From positions 291,917 to 355,916 of the forward strand of contig NZ_JAESDI010000003.1 in assembly GCF_019249215.1 (NCBI RefSeq): a stretch of DNA of 64,000 nucleotides, given 5' to 3'. This DNA comes from Alteromonas lipotrueae. Its GTDB lineage: Bacteria > Pseudomonadota > Gammaproteobacteria > Enterobacterales > Alteromonadaceae. This document shows, one piece after another, positions 49,045-57,400 of the stretch. Each line of letters opens with the position of its first letter. Positions within the stretch are counted from its first letter, which is position 1. The notes below the pieces were generated by a model. That model was not told the DNA's origin and ran no database searches. It saw only the letters and a program-made list of their open reading frames with translations. The position numbers were made by a program, and so were the translations under genes.

Positions 49045-49469
49045 TTCGCTAACCTCTTTTTAATTTTCTTCACAAAGAAGCCTAACAGAGGAATGTGTTC
49101 ATATACCATTTCGCCTAAATCGTAGTAATCTTTGTGATAGACAATCTTGTCATCCTTTACCGTCAACTGGGTATTCCCGTCTACGACAATTAACTTGTCG
49201 CTTTGCTTAAGTTTGAGGTTCATTGTCCAGTTAACGATATGGGTGATGCTGTTGCTATTCACTGGCGCTATCATTGATATGTCAAACTGACAGCGTTCGG
49301 CTTGCCCAAGTAAATTTGCAAAATACTTTTGTACGCTATTAAGGCCATGGTGGGTAGTGATAGGGTCAACAAATGCCACGTTGGAAGCATAAATATCTGC
49401 TAAGTCATCTAGGGTGATTTGGCATATATCGGCGTACATCGTTGAGAATCTATCTAATACAGTCATCAC
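49041..49469 (-). CDS. NTF2-like (SnoaL-fold) protein
   Basis: A 142-residue protein with the NTF2-like pattern: an N-terminal helix (DRFSTMYADICQITLDDLADIYASNVAFVDP), the central strand region and a C-terminal strand (VYHKDYYDLGEMVYEHIP). No catalytic residues can be assigned. It is the first gene of the operon NTF2-SDR-FAD-DUF1365-Cfa, with an ECF-type promoter about 170 bases upstream. Either of the two initial Met codons could be used. Confidence 0.78.
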   Translation of the reverse strand: MMTVLDRFSTMYADICQITLDDLADIYASNVAFVDPITTHHGLNSVQKYFANLLGQAERCQFDISMIAPVNSNSITHIVNWTMNLKLKQSDKLIVVDGNTQLTVKDDKIVYHKDYYDLGEMVYEHIPLLGFFVKKIKKRLAK

Positions 49470-49639
49470 TTCTTCACTTTGTTAATTTGCTTGGATAAAC
49501 ATAAAACGGCCATGTAACGTGTTGTTACTATTGCTAATACTGCGTGGGAGCTTGTTTGCAAATACTATACACGCTATTTTGATTATCGTTCTACTATTCG
49601 AAGCGTAACCGGGTTGGTTAATGTTTTCTTAATATATTC

Positions 49640-49669
49640 ATTCTACAAATAATGTAGCGCGTCGGATCA
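49640..49669 (-). promoter_or_regulatory. Candidate ECF (ChrR-sigma) promoter for the lipid/redox operon
   Basis: On the minus strand, TGATCC (49669-49664) and TAGAAT (49645-49640) are separated by exactly 18 bases. This fits the TGATC, about 18 bases, TAAGA type of promoter known for the singlet-oxygen sigma factor of Rhodobacter sphaeroides. It faces the NTF2-SDR-FAD-DUF1365-Cfa operon. Confidence 0.65.
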
Positions 49670-49705
49670 TTACCTTTAGACTAAAGTGTGAAATTTTTTC
49701 CCTAG

Positions 49706-49735
49706 CGATCCAATTTGTTCACAGTGGCGTAATTG
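49706..49735 (+). promoter_or_regulatory. Candidate ECF (ChrR-sigma) promoter for the LON-domain/sigma/chrR side
   Basis: On the plus strand, CGATCC (49706-49711) and TAATTG (49730-49735) are again separated by 18 bases, 26 bases before the LON-domain gene. The same layout in both directions in one 293-base gap supports a shared sigma factor, although the first base of the -35 differs. Confidence 0.5.
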
Positions 49736-49761
49736 CTTATGACCAAAAGAGTTAAGAGTTT

Positions 49762-50337
49762 ATGAGTAAGACACCCATTCCACTATTTCCGTTATCTGCC
49801 CATTTGCTTCCAGAGGGACGCATGGCGTTACGCATTTTCGAGCCAAGGTACACGCGCATGGTTAAGCAGGCATGTGCTGAAAATAAAGGGTTTGTGATGT
49901 GTATGCTAAACGCATCTGGTGATAAATCCCGTAATGAACATATTTATCCGATTGGTACCTACGCCAAGGTTGTCGACTTCGATTTGCTCGATGACGGCTT
50001 GCTTGGCATAAAGGTTGCTGGATTAGAGTTAGTTGAGGTAACTGATGTAGCAGTTGAATCAGATGGGTTACGTACAGGTCATTGTCATTCTGTATCGCCT
50101 TGGAACTGCGAAATATCACCTCAGCAATTAGCGCCTATAAATGAGCGTTTGAAAGAAATTTTTGCGAAGTATACGGAGATAGCATCACTTTATGAGGAAA
50201 CCCGGTTTGACGACCCTATGTGGGTGTTAAGACGGTGGCTTGAATTGCTACCTGTTGATGGTGGACAAAAGCAGCAATTTCTTAGACAGGGTGGTGGCAA
50301 GAACTTACTTAACTATCTGTGTGCATTAATTCGATAA
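49762..50337 (+). CDS. LON substrate-binding-domain protein
   Basis: A 191-residue protein consisting of a stand-alone Lon N-terminal (PUA-like) domain: PIPLFPLSAHLLPEGRMALRIFEPRY at the start, then GTYAKVVDFDLLDDGLLGIKVAGL. There is no ATPase or protease part. Such proteins are common, and their function is mostly unknown; a role in binding substrates for a protease is possible. It lies upstream of an ECF sigma factor and its anti-sigma, separated from them by 129 bases. Confidence 0.85.
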   Translation: MSKTPIPLFPLSAHLLPEGRMALRIFEPRYTRMVKQACAENKGFVMCMLNASGDKSRNEHIYPIGTYAKVVDFDLLDDGLLGIKVAGLELVEVTDVAVESDGLRTGHCHSVSPWNCEISPQQLAPINERLKEIFAKYTEIASLYEETRFDDPMWVLRRWLELLPVDGGQKQQFLRQGGGKNLLNYLCALIR

Positions 50338-50466
50338 ACCGAATTAATAGATAAAGTGTTAAATTCCATTAAACAATTGTAATGTGGAATTGGCGATTTT
50401 TTCGAACTTCTTTCATCGTTTGTTTGTAAAATATATTAATCGAATCGGATAAACGGACGAAACCTT

Positions 50467-51078
50467 ATGTTAGTTGGAATTCCTTTAGAACAAAGTAAGA
50501 GTACGATTAAACCGAAAGAATGCGCGGTTGAGATGTCAGATTACCTAGTTGAAGTTGCCCAAAAGCGTTGTAAAAAATCTTTTGCGCGAGTTTTTAATTA
50601 CTTTGCTCCAAGACTTCGTTCATACGCTTTAAAGCAGATGGGTAACGAAGCCCTTGCCATGGAACTAGTACAAGACACTATGTCGAATGTGTGGCAAAAA
50701 GCGCATTTATTTAACGCAGAGAAAGGTTCGCCATCTACCTGGATTTTCACCATTGCTCGAAATATTCGTTTTGATATGCTGCGTAAGCTTCAAAACCGAA
50801 AAGAAGATGTATGCTCTGATGATCTTTGGCCAGTATTGTGTGAACAAACTGCCGACCTAAACGAAGCACCTCTTGACGAACAAGTAACGTTAGAACAAAT
50901 CGGTTATTTGTTTGAATCGCTTCCGGTTAAACAAAAGGCAGTTATTGAAGCTATTTACATTGATGGTAAATCTCAGCAAGAAGTCGCCGATGAATTAGAT
51001 ATCCCACTGGGTACTGTTAAGTCAAGAACTCGCTTAGCACTTCAAAGATTAAAAGGTATGTTGCAAAGTAATGATTAG
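50467..51078 (+). CDS. ECF sigma factor of the ChrR-controlled (RpoE/ECF11-like) type
   Basis: A 203-residue ECF sigma factor. Region 2: FARVFNYFAPRLRSYALKQM, ELVQDTMSNVWQKAHLFN, and STWIFTIARNIRFDMLRKL. Region 4: LPVKQKAVIEAIYIDGKSQQEVADELDIPLGTVKSRTRLAL. Its gene overlaps by 8 bases a ChrR-type zinc anti-sigma, which marks it as the singlet-oxygen/photo-oxidative type of sigma described in Rhodobacter. The first 22 residues precede conservation, so Met23 (MSDYLVEV) is an alternative start. It is distinct from rpoE at 13.7 kb. Confidence 0.9.
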   Translation: MLVGIPLEQSKSTIKPKECAVEMSDYLVEVAQKRCKKSFARVFNYFAPRLRSYALKQMGNEALAMELVQDTMSNVWQKAHLFNAEKGSPSTWIFTIARNIRFDMLRKLQNRKEDVCSDDLWPVLCEQTADLNEAPLDEQVTLEQIGYLFESLPVKQKAVIEAIYIDGKSQQEVADELDIPLGTVKSRTRLALQRLKGMLQSND

Positions 51079-51799
51079 GTTCCACCCGAGTGCTCAACAA
51101 CTTGTTTCATTCGTTGACGGAAATTTATCGCCGGCGGTGTCGCTGATGGTCTCTGCACATTGTGATATGTGCAGCACGTGTCAGCGATTTGTGGAACAAG
51201 AAACCGAGCGCCTAGCTGGTTCGTTACTGCAAGATAATGGTTTTAAGCAAGTTGACCTTAAAGCCGATTACAGCGCAATGATTGCGCAAATTACTCAAGC
51301 GCCGTCTTCTGTTGAAGCTGATACCGGCTTGAATCAGAAAGAAATCTCCCGAAAGCCAAGCAGTAAGACAGAAGTCAGTAAGGCTGCTATCCATTCTATT
51401 GAGCTTGATGGCAGGAACTTTGTCCTCCCGCGAACACTTCAGCGGTATATAGAGAAGACAGGGGGCTGGTCTAGTTTAGTAGGGAAGTTATGGCAGGCAC
51501 CTGTGGATTTAGGTAGCCAAGGAGTAGCCAATTTCATATATATGGCTAAAGGTGGTAGTGTGCCCGAACATACTCACCGAGGCACTGAATACACTTTGGT
51601 GATAAACGGTGAATTCAGTGATGGGATTAACAACTACGATTCTGGCGATTTTATTTTCATGGATGGCCAAAATACGCATACCCCGCGTTCTGATAATGCC
51701 CAAGGTTGCTTAGTATTTACTATTGTTGACCAGCCCTTACATTTTACGTCTGGTATAGCGCGCCTTCTCAATCCATTTAGTCATCTTTTCTTTCGCTAG
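51071..51799 (+). CDS. chrR: ChrR-type zinc-binding anti-sigma factor with cupin domain
   Basis: A 242-residue anti-sigma factor. The N-terminal zinc anti-sigma domain has His5, His30, Cys34 and Cys37 (HPSAQQL; AHCDMCSTC), equivalent to the zinc ligands of Rhodobacter ChrR. After a linker, a cupin domain from about residue 130 has metal ligands in PEHTHRGTEYTLVINGEF and TPRSDN with the nearby His of GQNTHT. Both parts are full-length. It would hold the sigma encoded just upstream until a reactive-oxygen signal acts through the cupin. Translation is coupled to the sigma gene (8-base overlap). Confidence 0.93.
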   Translation: MIRFHPSAQQLVSFVDGNLSPAVSLMVSAHCDMCSTCQRFVEQETERLAGSLLQDNGFKQVDLKADYSAMIAQITQAPSSVEADTGLNQKEISRKPSSKTEVSKAAIHSIELDGRNFVLPRTLQRYIEKTGGWSSLVGKLWQAPVDLGSQGVANFIYMAKGGSVPEHTHRGTEYTLVINGEFSDGINNYDSGDFIFMDGQNTHTPRSDNAQGCLVFTIVDQPLHFTSGIARLLNPFSHLFFR

Positions 51800-51857
51800 C
51801 CTTCGTAATAGTATTTTTGTAAATTTTCTCAGTTAAAGTTAAAAAGCAGATTCAAAA

Positions 51858-51888
51858 AAAAGCGCAGTTTGTTTTAAACTGCGCTTTT
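51858..51888. terminator. Bidirectional terminator, chrR / bamD
   Basis: A 13-bp stem (51858-51870 with 51876-51888) with A-run left and T-run right, between convergent genes. Confidence 0.9.
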
Positions 51889-51908
51889 TATTACTGCTAT
51901 TAGAATGA

Positions 51909-52676
51909 TTAACTAATAAAGTCACTTTCAGGGAAGTTCAACTTCAATGTCTTCATGGCATTACCACGCAAATCATCTAATCCTAATTGCTCGTAACTAG
52001 ATACCATAATTTCAAGCGCTTGCTGAATTTGTGTACTTTCAGGGAAGTGCTCGATAACATATCTGCCACGGTTAGCTGCTGCAACATAAGCGTGTCTGCG
52101 CATGTAGAAGCGGGCAATAGCAATTTCGTATCGTGCAAGCCTGTCTTTAATATGAAGCATGCGCTTGCGTGCGTCTGCAGCATATTTGCTGTCAGGGTAT
52201 TGCTGCATTAAGCGTCTGAAATCTTCAAAAGCCTGACGAGATTTCGAAGGATCTCGGTCAGTCCTATCAATGTTCATTAAATCTTGAAACAGGTTACTGT
52301 CAGACTCCATGTTGGTAAGGCCACGCATATAGTAGGCATAATCAACATCTGAGTGGTTTGGATTAAGACGAATAAACCTATCGATAGTGGCTAACGTCTC
52401 ATCACTCTTACCTGATTTGTAGTAACTATAGATAAGGTCTAATTGCACTTGGTGCGAAAGCGGGCCAAATGGGTAACGAGAGTCTAATGCGCCTAATGTC
52501 TGGGCCGCAGCACTGAAGTTACCCACTTCCATGCTTTCTTTGGCTCTGTTATATAGCTGTTGCGCACCCATATTAGCCATAACGGCTTTTTCTTCTTCGT
52601 CGGAGGAGCTACTACAGCCTGCGACAGATACCATTGCACCTAATAACACAGGTGCCAGTAATCGAATTGATTTCAT
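51909..52676 (-). CDS. bamD: Outer-membrane assembly lipoprotein BamD
   Basis: A 255-residue lipoprotein of the BAM complex that inserts beta-barrel proteins. The signal peptide ends in the lipobox VAGC (Cys21). Five TPR-like repeats follow, with the conserved blocks YNRAKESMEVGNFSAAAQTLGALDSRYPFGP and AYYMRGLTNM. Divergent from rluD, the conserved gammaproteobacterial arrangement (bamD/rluD-pgeF-clpB). Confidence 0.96.
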   Translation of the reverse strand: MKSIRLLAPVLLGAMVSVAGCSSSSDEEEKAVMANMGAQQLYNRAKESMEVGNFSAAAQTLGALDSRYPFGPLSHQVQLDLIYSYYKSGKSDETLATIDRFIRLNPNHSDVDYAYYMRGLTNMESDSNLFQDLMNIDRTDRDPSKSRQAFEDFRRLMQQYPDSKYAADARKRMLHIKDRLARYEIAIARFYMRRHAYVAAANRGRYVIEHFPESTQIQQALEIMVSSYEQLGLDDLRGNAMKTLKLNFPESDFIS

Positions 52677-52844
52677 AATAGTTCTTTTTTCCTGCTAAAC
52701 AGTATTGATTACTTCGCTGTCTAAGCTCATGTTCTCGTATTCTAACGTACTCGCGATGATAAAAACCATACAAATTCGCAAACAACGCAGTGTACCGATT
52801 GAAAGCTTGTTATAATACCCTTTTTACACTTAATAATCGGTGTT

Positions 52845-53828
52845 ATGACAGAGTCGGACAACACATTACAATTAGAAGCAACCACAGGGGCTGAGCACTT
52901 TGGTCTTCGGTTAGATCAGGTTTTAGCTGATTTGTTCCCTGAATATTCACGTTCTAAGCTAAAAACTTGGATCCAAGGCGGAAATGTGTCCGTTGATGGA
53001 CAGGTTATCACAGTACCACGCCATAAAATGCAAATGGATGAGGTGGTGACTGTTAGCGCTGAAATAGAAGTGCAGGTCACTAGCCAAGCGCAAGATATTG
53101 CATTGGATATTGTTTATGAAGATGAACATATTTTAGTCATTAACAAACCTGCTGACTTAGTGGTTCATCCTGGTGCGGGCAATCCAAGTGGCACTGTGCT
53201 TAACGCATTGCTTAATCATGTTCCTGACATCGATAAAGTGCCTCGTGCCGGTATAGTGCATCGTTTAGATAAAGACACAACAGGCCTGATGGTAGTAGCG
53301 AAAACCTTACCAGCACAAACCCACCTGGTAGATCAGCTGCAAACACGAGTGATGAGCCGAGAGTATGAAGCCGTTGCGATGGGCACTATGGTAGCTGGTG
53401 GTGTGGTGGATACGCCTATTGGGCGCCATGCAACTAAGCGTACACACATGGCCGTGCGTGAAAATGGTAAACCTGCAGTAACTCACTTTCGTGTTATCGA
53501 GAAGTTTCGTGCTTATACGCATTTGCGCTTAAAGCTGGAAACAGGCAGAACCCACCAAATTCGTGTGCATATGGCCCACATTAAGCATCCGTTACTAGGC
53601 GATCCTACCTACAGTGGTAGACCACGCTTACCGAAAGGTGCATCTGATGATTTTGTTAACACGTTACGGGGTTTCCAGCGTCAGGCTTTACACGCAGCTC
53701 AGCTTTCTTTGTATCATCCAGAATCGGAAGAGTGGATGACATGGCAAGCGCCACTGCCAAAAGATATGCAAGATTTATTGGCTGCAGTACGCTTAGACTC
53801 TAAAGAAAACCCTGAGGATATGATTTAA
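52845..53828 (+). CDS. rluD: 23S rRNA pseudouridine(1911/1915/1917) synthase RluD
   Basis: A 327-residue pseudouridine synthase. An N-terminal S4 RNA-binding domain (LRLDQVLADLFPEYSRSKLKTWIQGG) precedes the catalytic domain with the active-site Asp in GIVHRLDKDTTGLMVVAK and the conserved LETGRTHQIRVHMAH. It modifies helix 69 of 23S rRNA. Standard length; 57 bases before pgeF. Confidence 0.96.
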   Translation: MTESDNTLQLEATTGAEHFGLRLDQVLADLFPEYSRSKLKTWIQGGNVSVDGQVITVPRHKMQMDEVVTVSAEIEVQVTSQAQDIALDIVYEDEHILVINKPADLVVHPGAGNPSGTVLNALLNHVPDIDKVPRAGIVHRLDKDTTGLMVVAKTLPAQTHLVDQLQTRVMSREYEAVAMGTMVAGGVVDTPIGRHATKRTHMAVRENGKPAVTHFRVIEKFRAYTHLRLKLETGRTHQIRVHMAHIKHPLLGDPTYSGRPRLPKGASDDFVNTLRGFQRQALHAAQLSLYHPESEEWMTWQAPLPKDMQDLLAAVRLDSKENPEDMI

Positions 53829-53885
53829 TCAGTGCAACTGGTTTGTCTGACCCAATAAAATGGCTGCAGAGCGACGGAGCTCAAC

Positions 53886-54620
53886 ATGATAACACCTCAA
53901 TGGCATAGCCCTGAAAACGTGGTTGCTTACACTACCACGCGTGATGGCAGTGGCTGTGACCATGATGGCGAAGGTGCCAGTCGTGGGGAGTTTGCCCAAT
54001 GTAATGTCGGAGACCACGTGGGTGATGACAAGGAAGCCGTGGCATTAAATCGCGCTGGTTTACCCTATGCCAATGCTATTACGTGGTTAAATCAAGTTCA
54101 CGGCAATCATGTTGTTACGTTGCCTTCTTCCGAGACAGAAGGCGATGCAGCTTTTACCACAAGTAGTACGCATTTTTGTGCAGTAATGACGGCTGACTGC
54201 GTACCTATTCTTATCTGTGACATTACAGGTAAAGAAGTGGCTGCCGTGCATGCTGGATGGAAAGGGCTTGAGTCTGCAATTATTGGCCGCACAGTGAGCC
54301 ATTTTTCGCGCCAAGCTTCAGATTTAATGGCTTGGATTGGGCCAGCCATTTGTCAGCAGTGTTATGAAGTAGATGCTGCGTTAGCACAACGCTTCGCGGA
54401 TTACCCATCAGCAATATGCCAAGGTGATATACCCACTAAGTTTCAATTGGATTTACCCGCCATTGCTGCCCAGCAGCTAGCATCGCTAAATGTTGGTACC
54501 GTCTTCAATAGTCAGCTATGTACCTATTGCAATGAAAAACAGTTTTATTCCCACCGCAGAGCAACGCATCAAGGCAAGCTAGCTACTGGCCGAATGGTAA
54601 GTGTAATAGGTTTGCGCTAA
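53886..54620 (+). CDS. pgeF: Multi-copper-type purine nucleoside phosphorylase/peptidoglycan editing factor PgeF (YfiH)
   Basis: A 244-residue YfiH/DUF152 protein (E. coli 243). The metal-binding His and Cys residues of the family are visible in WLNQVHGNHV, MTADCVPILICD, AAVHAGWKGL and IGPAICQQCYEV. Members are reported as laccase-like, as zinc-dependent purine nucleoside phosphorylases, and in E. coli as an editing factor that prevents L-serine incorporation into peptidoglycan. Between rluD and clpB as in E. coli. Confidence 0.93.
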   Translation: MITPQWHSPENVVAYTTTRDGSGCDHDGEGASRGEFAQCNVGDHVGDDKEAVALNRAGLPYANAITWLNQVHGNHVVTLPSSETEGDAAFTTSSTHFCAVMTADCVPILICDITGKEVAAVHAGWKGLESAIIGRTVSHFSRQASDLMAWIGPAICQQCYEVDAALAQRFADYPSAICQGDIPTKFQLDLPAIAAQQLASLNVGTVFNSQLCTYCNEKQFYSHRRATHQGKLATGRMVSVIGLR

Positions 54621-54651
54621 ATCAAAGGTTTACGAAACTTTAAACGTTTCT

Positions 54652-54680
54652 CTTGAATCTCATTCAATAAGATCCCATAA
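54652..54680 (+). promoter_or_regulatory. Sigma-32 (heat-shock) promoter of clpB
   Basis: CTTGAAT at 54652-54658 and CCCATAA at 54674-54680 with 15 bases between them match the heat-shock consensus (CTTGAAA, 11-16 bases, CCCCATnT). It lies 40 bases before the clpB start. Consistent with RpoH control of clpB in other gammaproteobacteria. Confidence 0.75.
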
Positions 54681-54719
54681 CTAATGCATAAGGTATTTTG
54701 ACATTATTAGGGTTTAGCC

Positions 54720-57296
54720 ATGCGATTAGACAGATTCACCAATAAGTTCCAACTTGCCATTTCGGATGCTCAATCTTTAGCGCTTGGGCGCGACCATCAA
54801 TACATTGAACCTGTACATTTAATGACGGCTTTGCTGAACCAGCAAGGCGGCTCGGTACGCCCCGTACTCGACCAAGCAAATGTAAATGTGAATGCACTGC
54901 GCTCGGCATTGAGTGAAGCGGTTGACCGTATCGCTAGCGTTGATGGCATTGGCGGTGATGTACAGCTAAGTAAACAAAGTGGCATTCTGCTTAACCTGTG
55001 CGACAAAATAGCTCAGCAGCGTAAAGATGAGTACATTACCTCTGAAATTTTCGTGCTGGCAGCCTTTCAAGATAACGGTCGATTAGGCGAAATTTTAAAG
55101 CAGCTTAACATTACTAAAGATAACGTAGAAAACGCTATCGACTCTATGCGAGGCGGGCAAACTGTAAATGATCCGAATGCCGAAGACGTGCGCCAAGCGC
55201 TGGAGAAATTTACTACAGATTTAACCGAGCGCGCAGAACAAGGGAAGCTCGACCCTGTTATTGGTCGCGATGATGAAATTCGTCGTGCAGTGCAGGTTTT
55301 GCAACGCAGAACAAAGAACAACCCAGTTCTTATTGGCGAGCCTGGTGTGGGCAAAACCGCGATTGTTGAGGGGTTAGCGCAACGCATTATTAATGGTGAA
55401 GTACCAGAAGGGCTTAAGAATAAGCGGGTGCTTTCGCTTGATATGGGCGCATTGGTGGCGGGCGCAAAATATCGCGGAGAATTCGAAGAGCGCCTTAAAG
55501 CCGTGCTTAACGAATTAGCTAAAGAAGAAGGTCGGGTTATTTTATTCGTTGACGAACTACACACCATGGTAGGCGCAGGTAAAGGCGATGGCGCTATGGA
55601 CGCGGGTAACATGTTAAAACCAGCGTTAGCTCGCGGTGAATTGCACTGTGTGGGCGCAACTACCCTTGATGAGTATCGCCAATATATCGAAAAAGACGCC
55701 GCTCTTGAACGCCGATTCCAGAAAGTGTTGGTAGATGAACCCAGCGTAGAAGACACCATCGCTATTTTGAGGGGGTTGAAAGAACGGTATGAACTTCACC
55801 ATTCAGTGGATATTACCGACCCAGCTATCGTAGCGGCGGCCAGCTTGTCTCATCGCTATATTAGCGACAGACAACTCCCCGATAAAGCTATTGATTTGAT
55901 TGATGAAGCAGCATCGAGTATTCGTATTCAAATAGATTCAAAACCTGAAGATATGGACAGATTAGAGCGCCGTATTATTCAACTGAAACTGGAAGAGCAG
56001 GCACTTGCCAAGGAAACGGATGATGCCAGTCACAAACGTTTAGAAATGATTGAGCTTGAACGTGAGCAAGCTGAAACTAAATACAATGACTTTGAAAAAG
56101 TATGGCTTGATGAAAAAGAAGCCATGCAAGGTACGCAAACCATTAAGTCATCGCTAGAGCAAGCTAAACTCGATTTAGAGATTGCGCGCAGGGCATCAGA
56201 TTTAAATCGTATGTCTGAGCTTCAGTACGGCAGAATTCCCGAGTTAGAAGCAAAACTTGAGCGGGCATCTGAAAATGAAACCCGAGAAACTAAGTTGGTG
56301 AAAAACAAAGTCACCGATGTTGAAATTGCCGATGTATTGTCACGTTGGACAGGTATACCTGTTGCTAAAATGCTAGAAGGCGAGCGTGACAAACTACTTA
56401 AAATGGAAGATGTACTACACAAACGTGTTGTGGGGCAGGGGGAAGCGGTTGAGGCAGTATCTAACGCAATCAGACGTTCTCGAGCTGGCCTTGCGGATCC
56501 TAACCGTCCTATTGGCTCCTTCCTGTTTTTAGGCCCAACAGGGGTTGGTAAAACTGAATTATGTAAAGCGCTAGCCGGTTTCATGTTCGACACCGAAGAC
56601 GCCATGGTGCGCATTGATATGTCGGAATTTATGGAGCGCCACTCTGTTGCTCGTTTAGTTGGGGCGCCCCCTGGCTATGTTGGGTATGAAGAAGGTGGCT
56701 ATTTAACCGAAGCAGTACGTAGAAAGCCTTATTCTGTAATTTTGCTCGACGAAGTAGAAAAAGCACACCCTGATGTTTTTAATATCTTGCTACAGGTATT
56801 AGACGACGGTCGCTTAACCGATGGGCAAGGTCGCACAGTTGATTTCAAAAACACCGTAGTGATCATGACATCCAACTTAGGTTCTGACATTATTCAAACG
56901 CAACATGAAGAAAGTCAGTACGAAGAAATGAAAGCGTCAGTGATGTCGGTGGTAGGGCAGCATTTCCGTCCTGAGTTTATTAACCGAGTTGATGACATTG
57001 TGGTATTCCACCCACTTGGCAAAGACGAAATTAAATCTATTGCTAAAATTCAACTAGCAGCACTTCGTGCTAGGTTAGTGGAAAAAGGGTACAAGCTTAA
57101 TTTATCTGGGGCTGCTATGGATAAACTCGCTGATGCTGGCTTCGACCCTGTATATGGTGCGCGGCCACTTAAACGGGCGATTCAGGTTCATATAGAAAAT
57201 CCACTCGCACAAAAGTTACTTTCAGGTGATTTGGTACCAGATTCTGTTATCAGAATAGATGTAGATAACGAAAAGCTAGTGATTTCAAATCAGTGA
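54720..57296 (+). CDS. clpB: ATP-dependent disaggregase ClpB
   Basis: An 858-residue Hsp100 protein. In order: N-terminal Clp repeat domain (about 1-145), AAA1 with Walker [17 protein letters not shown], the coiled-coil M domain (about 410-520), AAA2 with Walker [16 protein letters not shown] and the R-finger region GARPLKRAI near the end. There is no ClpP-binding IGF loop, so it is a disaggregase rather than ClpA. It works with DnaK to rescue aggregated proteins. Preceded by a heat-shock promoter. Confidence 0.97.
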   Translation: MRLDRFTNKFQLAISDAQSLALGRDHQYIEPVHLMTALLNQQGGSVRPVLDQANVNVNALRSALSEAVDRIASVDGIGGDVQLSKQSGILLNLCDKIAQQRKDEYITSEIFVLAAFQDNGRLGEILKQLNITKDNVENAIDSMRGGQTVNDPNAEDVRQALEKFTTDLTERAEQGKLDPVIGRDDEIRRAVQVLQRRTKNNPVLIGEPGVGKTAIVEGLAQRIINGEVPEGLKNKRVLSLDMGALVAGAKYRGEFEERLKAVLNELAKEEGRVILFVDELHTMVGAGKGDGAMDAGNMLKPALARGELHCVGATTLDEYRQYIEKDAALERRFQKVLVDEPSVEDTIAILRGLKERYELHHSVDITDPAIVAAASLSHRYISDRQLPDKAIDLIDEAASSIRIQIDSKPEDMDRLERRIIQLKLEEQALAKETDDASHKRLEMIELEREQAETKYNDFEKVWLDEKEAMQGTQTIKSSLEQAKLDLEIARRASDLNRMSELQYGRIPELEAKLERASENETRETKLVKNKVTDVEIADVLSRWTGIPVAKMLEGERDKLLKMEDVLHKRVVGQGEAVEAVSNAIRRSRAGLADPNRPIGSFLFLGPTGVGKTELCKALAGFMFDTEDAMVRIDMSEFMERHSVARLVGAPPGYVGYEEGGYLTEAVRRKPYSVILLDEVEKAHPDVFNILLQVLDDGRLTDGQGRTVDFKNTVVIMTSNLGSDIIQTQHEESQYEEMKASVMSVVGQHFRPEFINRVDDIVVFHPLGKDEIKSIAKIQLAALRARLVEKGYKLNLSGAAMDKLADAGFDPVYGARPLKRAIQVHIENPLAQKLLSGDLVPDSVIRIDVDNEKLVISNQ

Positions 57297-57337
57297 TTAA
57301 TTAGCTTATGCCGCAGTAATAAGCGTGTAGATAAAAC

Positions 57338-57370
57338 AAAGCCACACATCTTGATAGAGAGTGTGGCTTT
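57338..57370. terminator. Bidirectional terminator, clpB / prsT-like gene
   Basis: A 10-bp stem (57338-57347 with 57361-57370), loop of 13 bases, with an A-rich left flank and an interrupted T-run on the right. Less ideal than the others in this window. Confidence 0.6.
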
Positions 57371-57400
57371 CTTATACGTGAAAAAAGTTAACGAACGTAA

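Noticed and set aside
55067..55759. 230-codon open frame antisense to clpB
   Set aside because: Ser/Pro/Thr-rich composition as expected from the reverse strand of a conserved gene, no ribosome-binding site or family motif; clpB on the other strand is certain.
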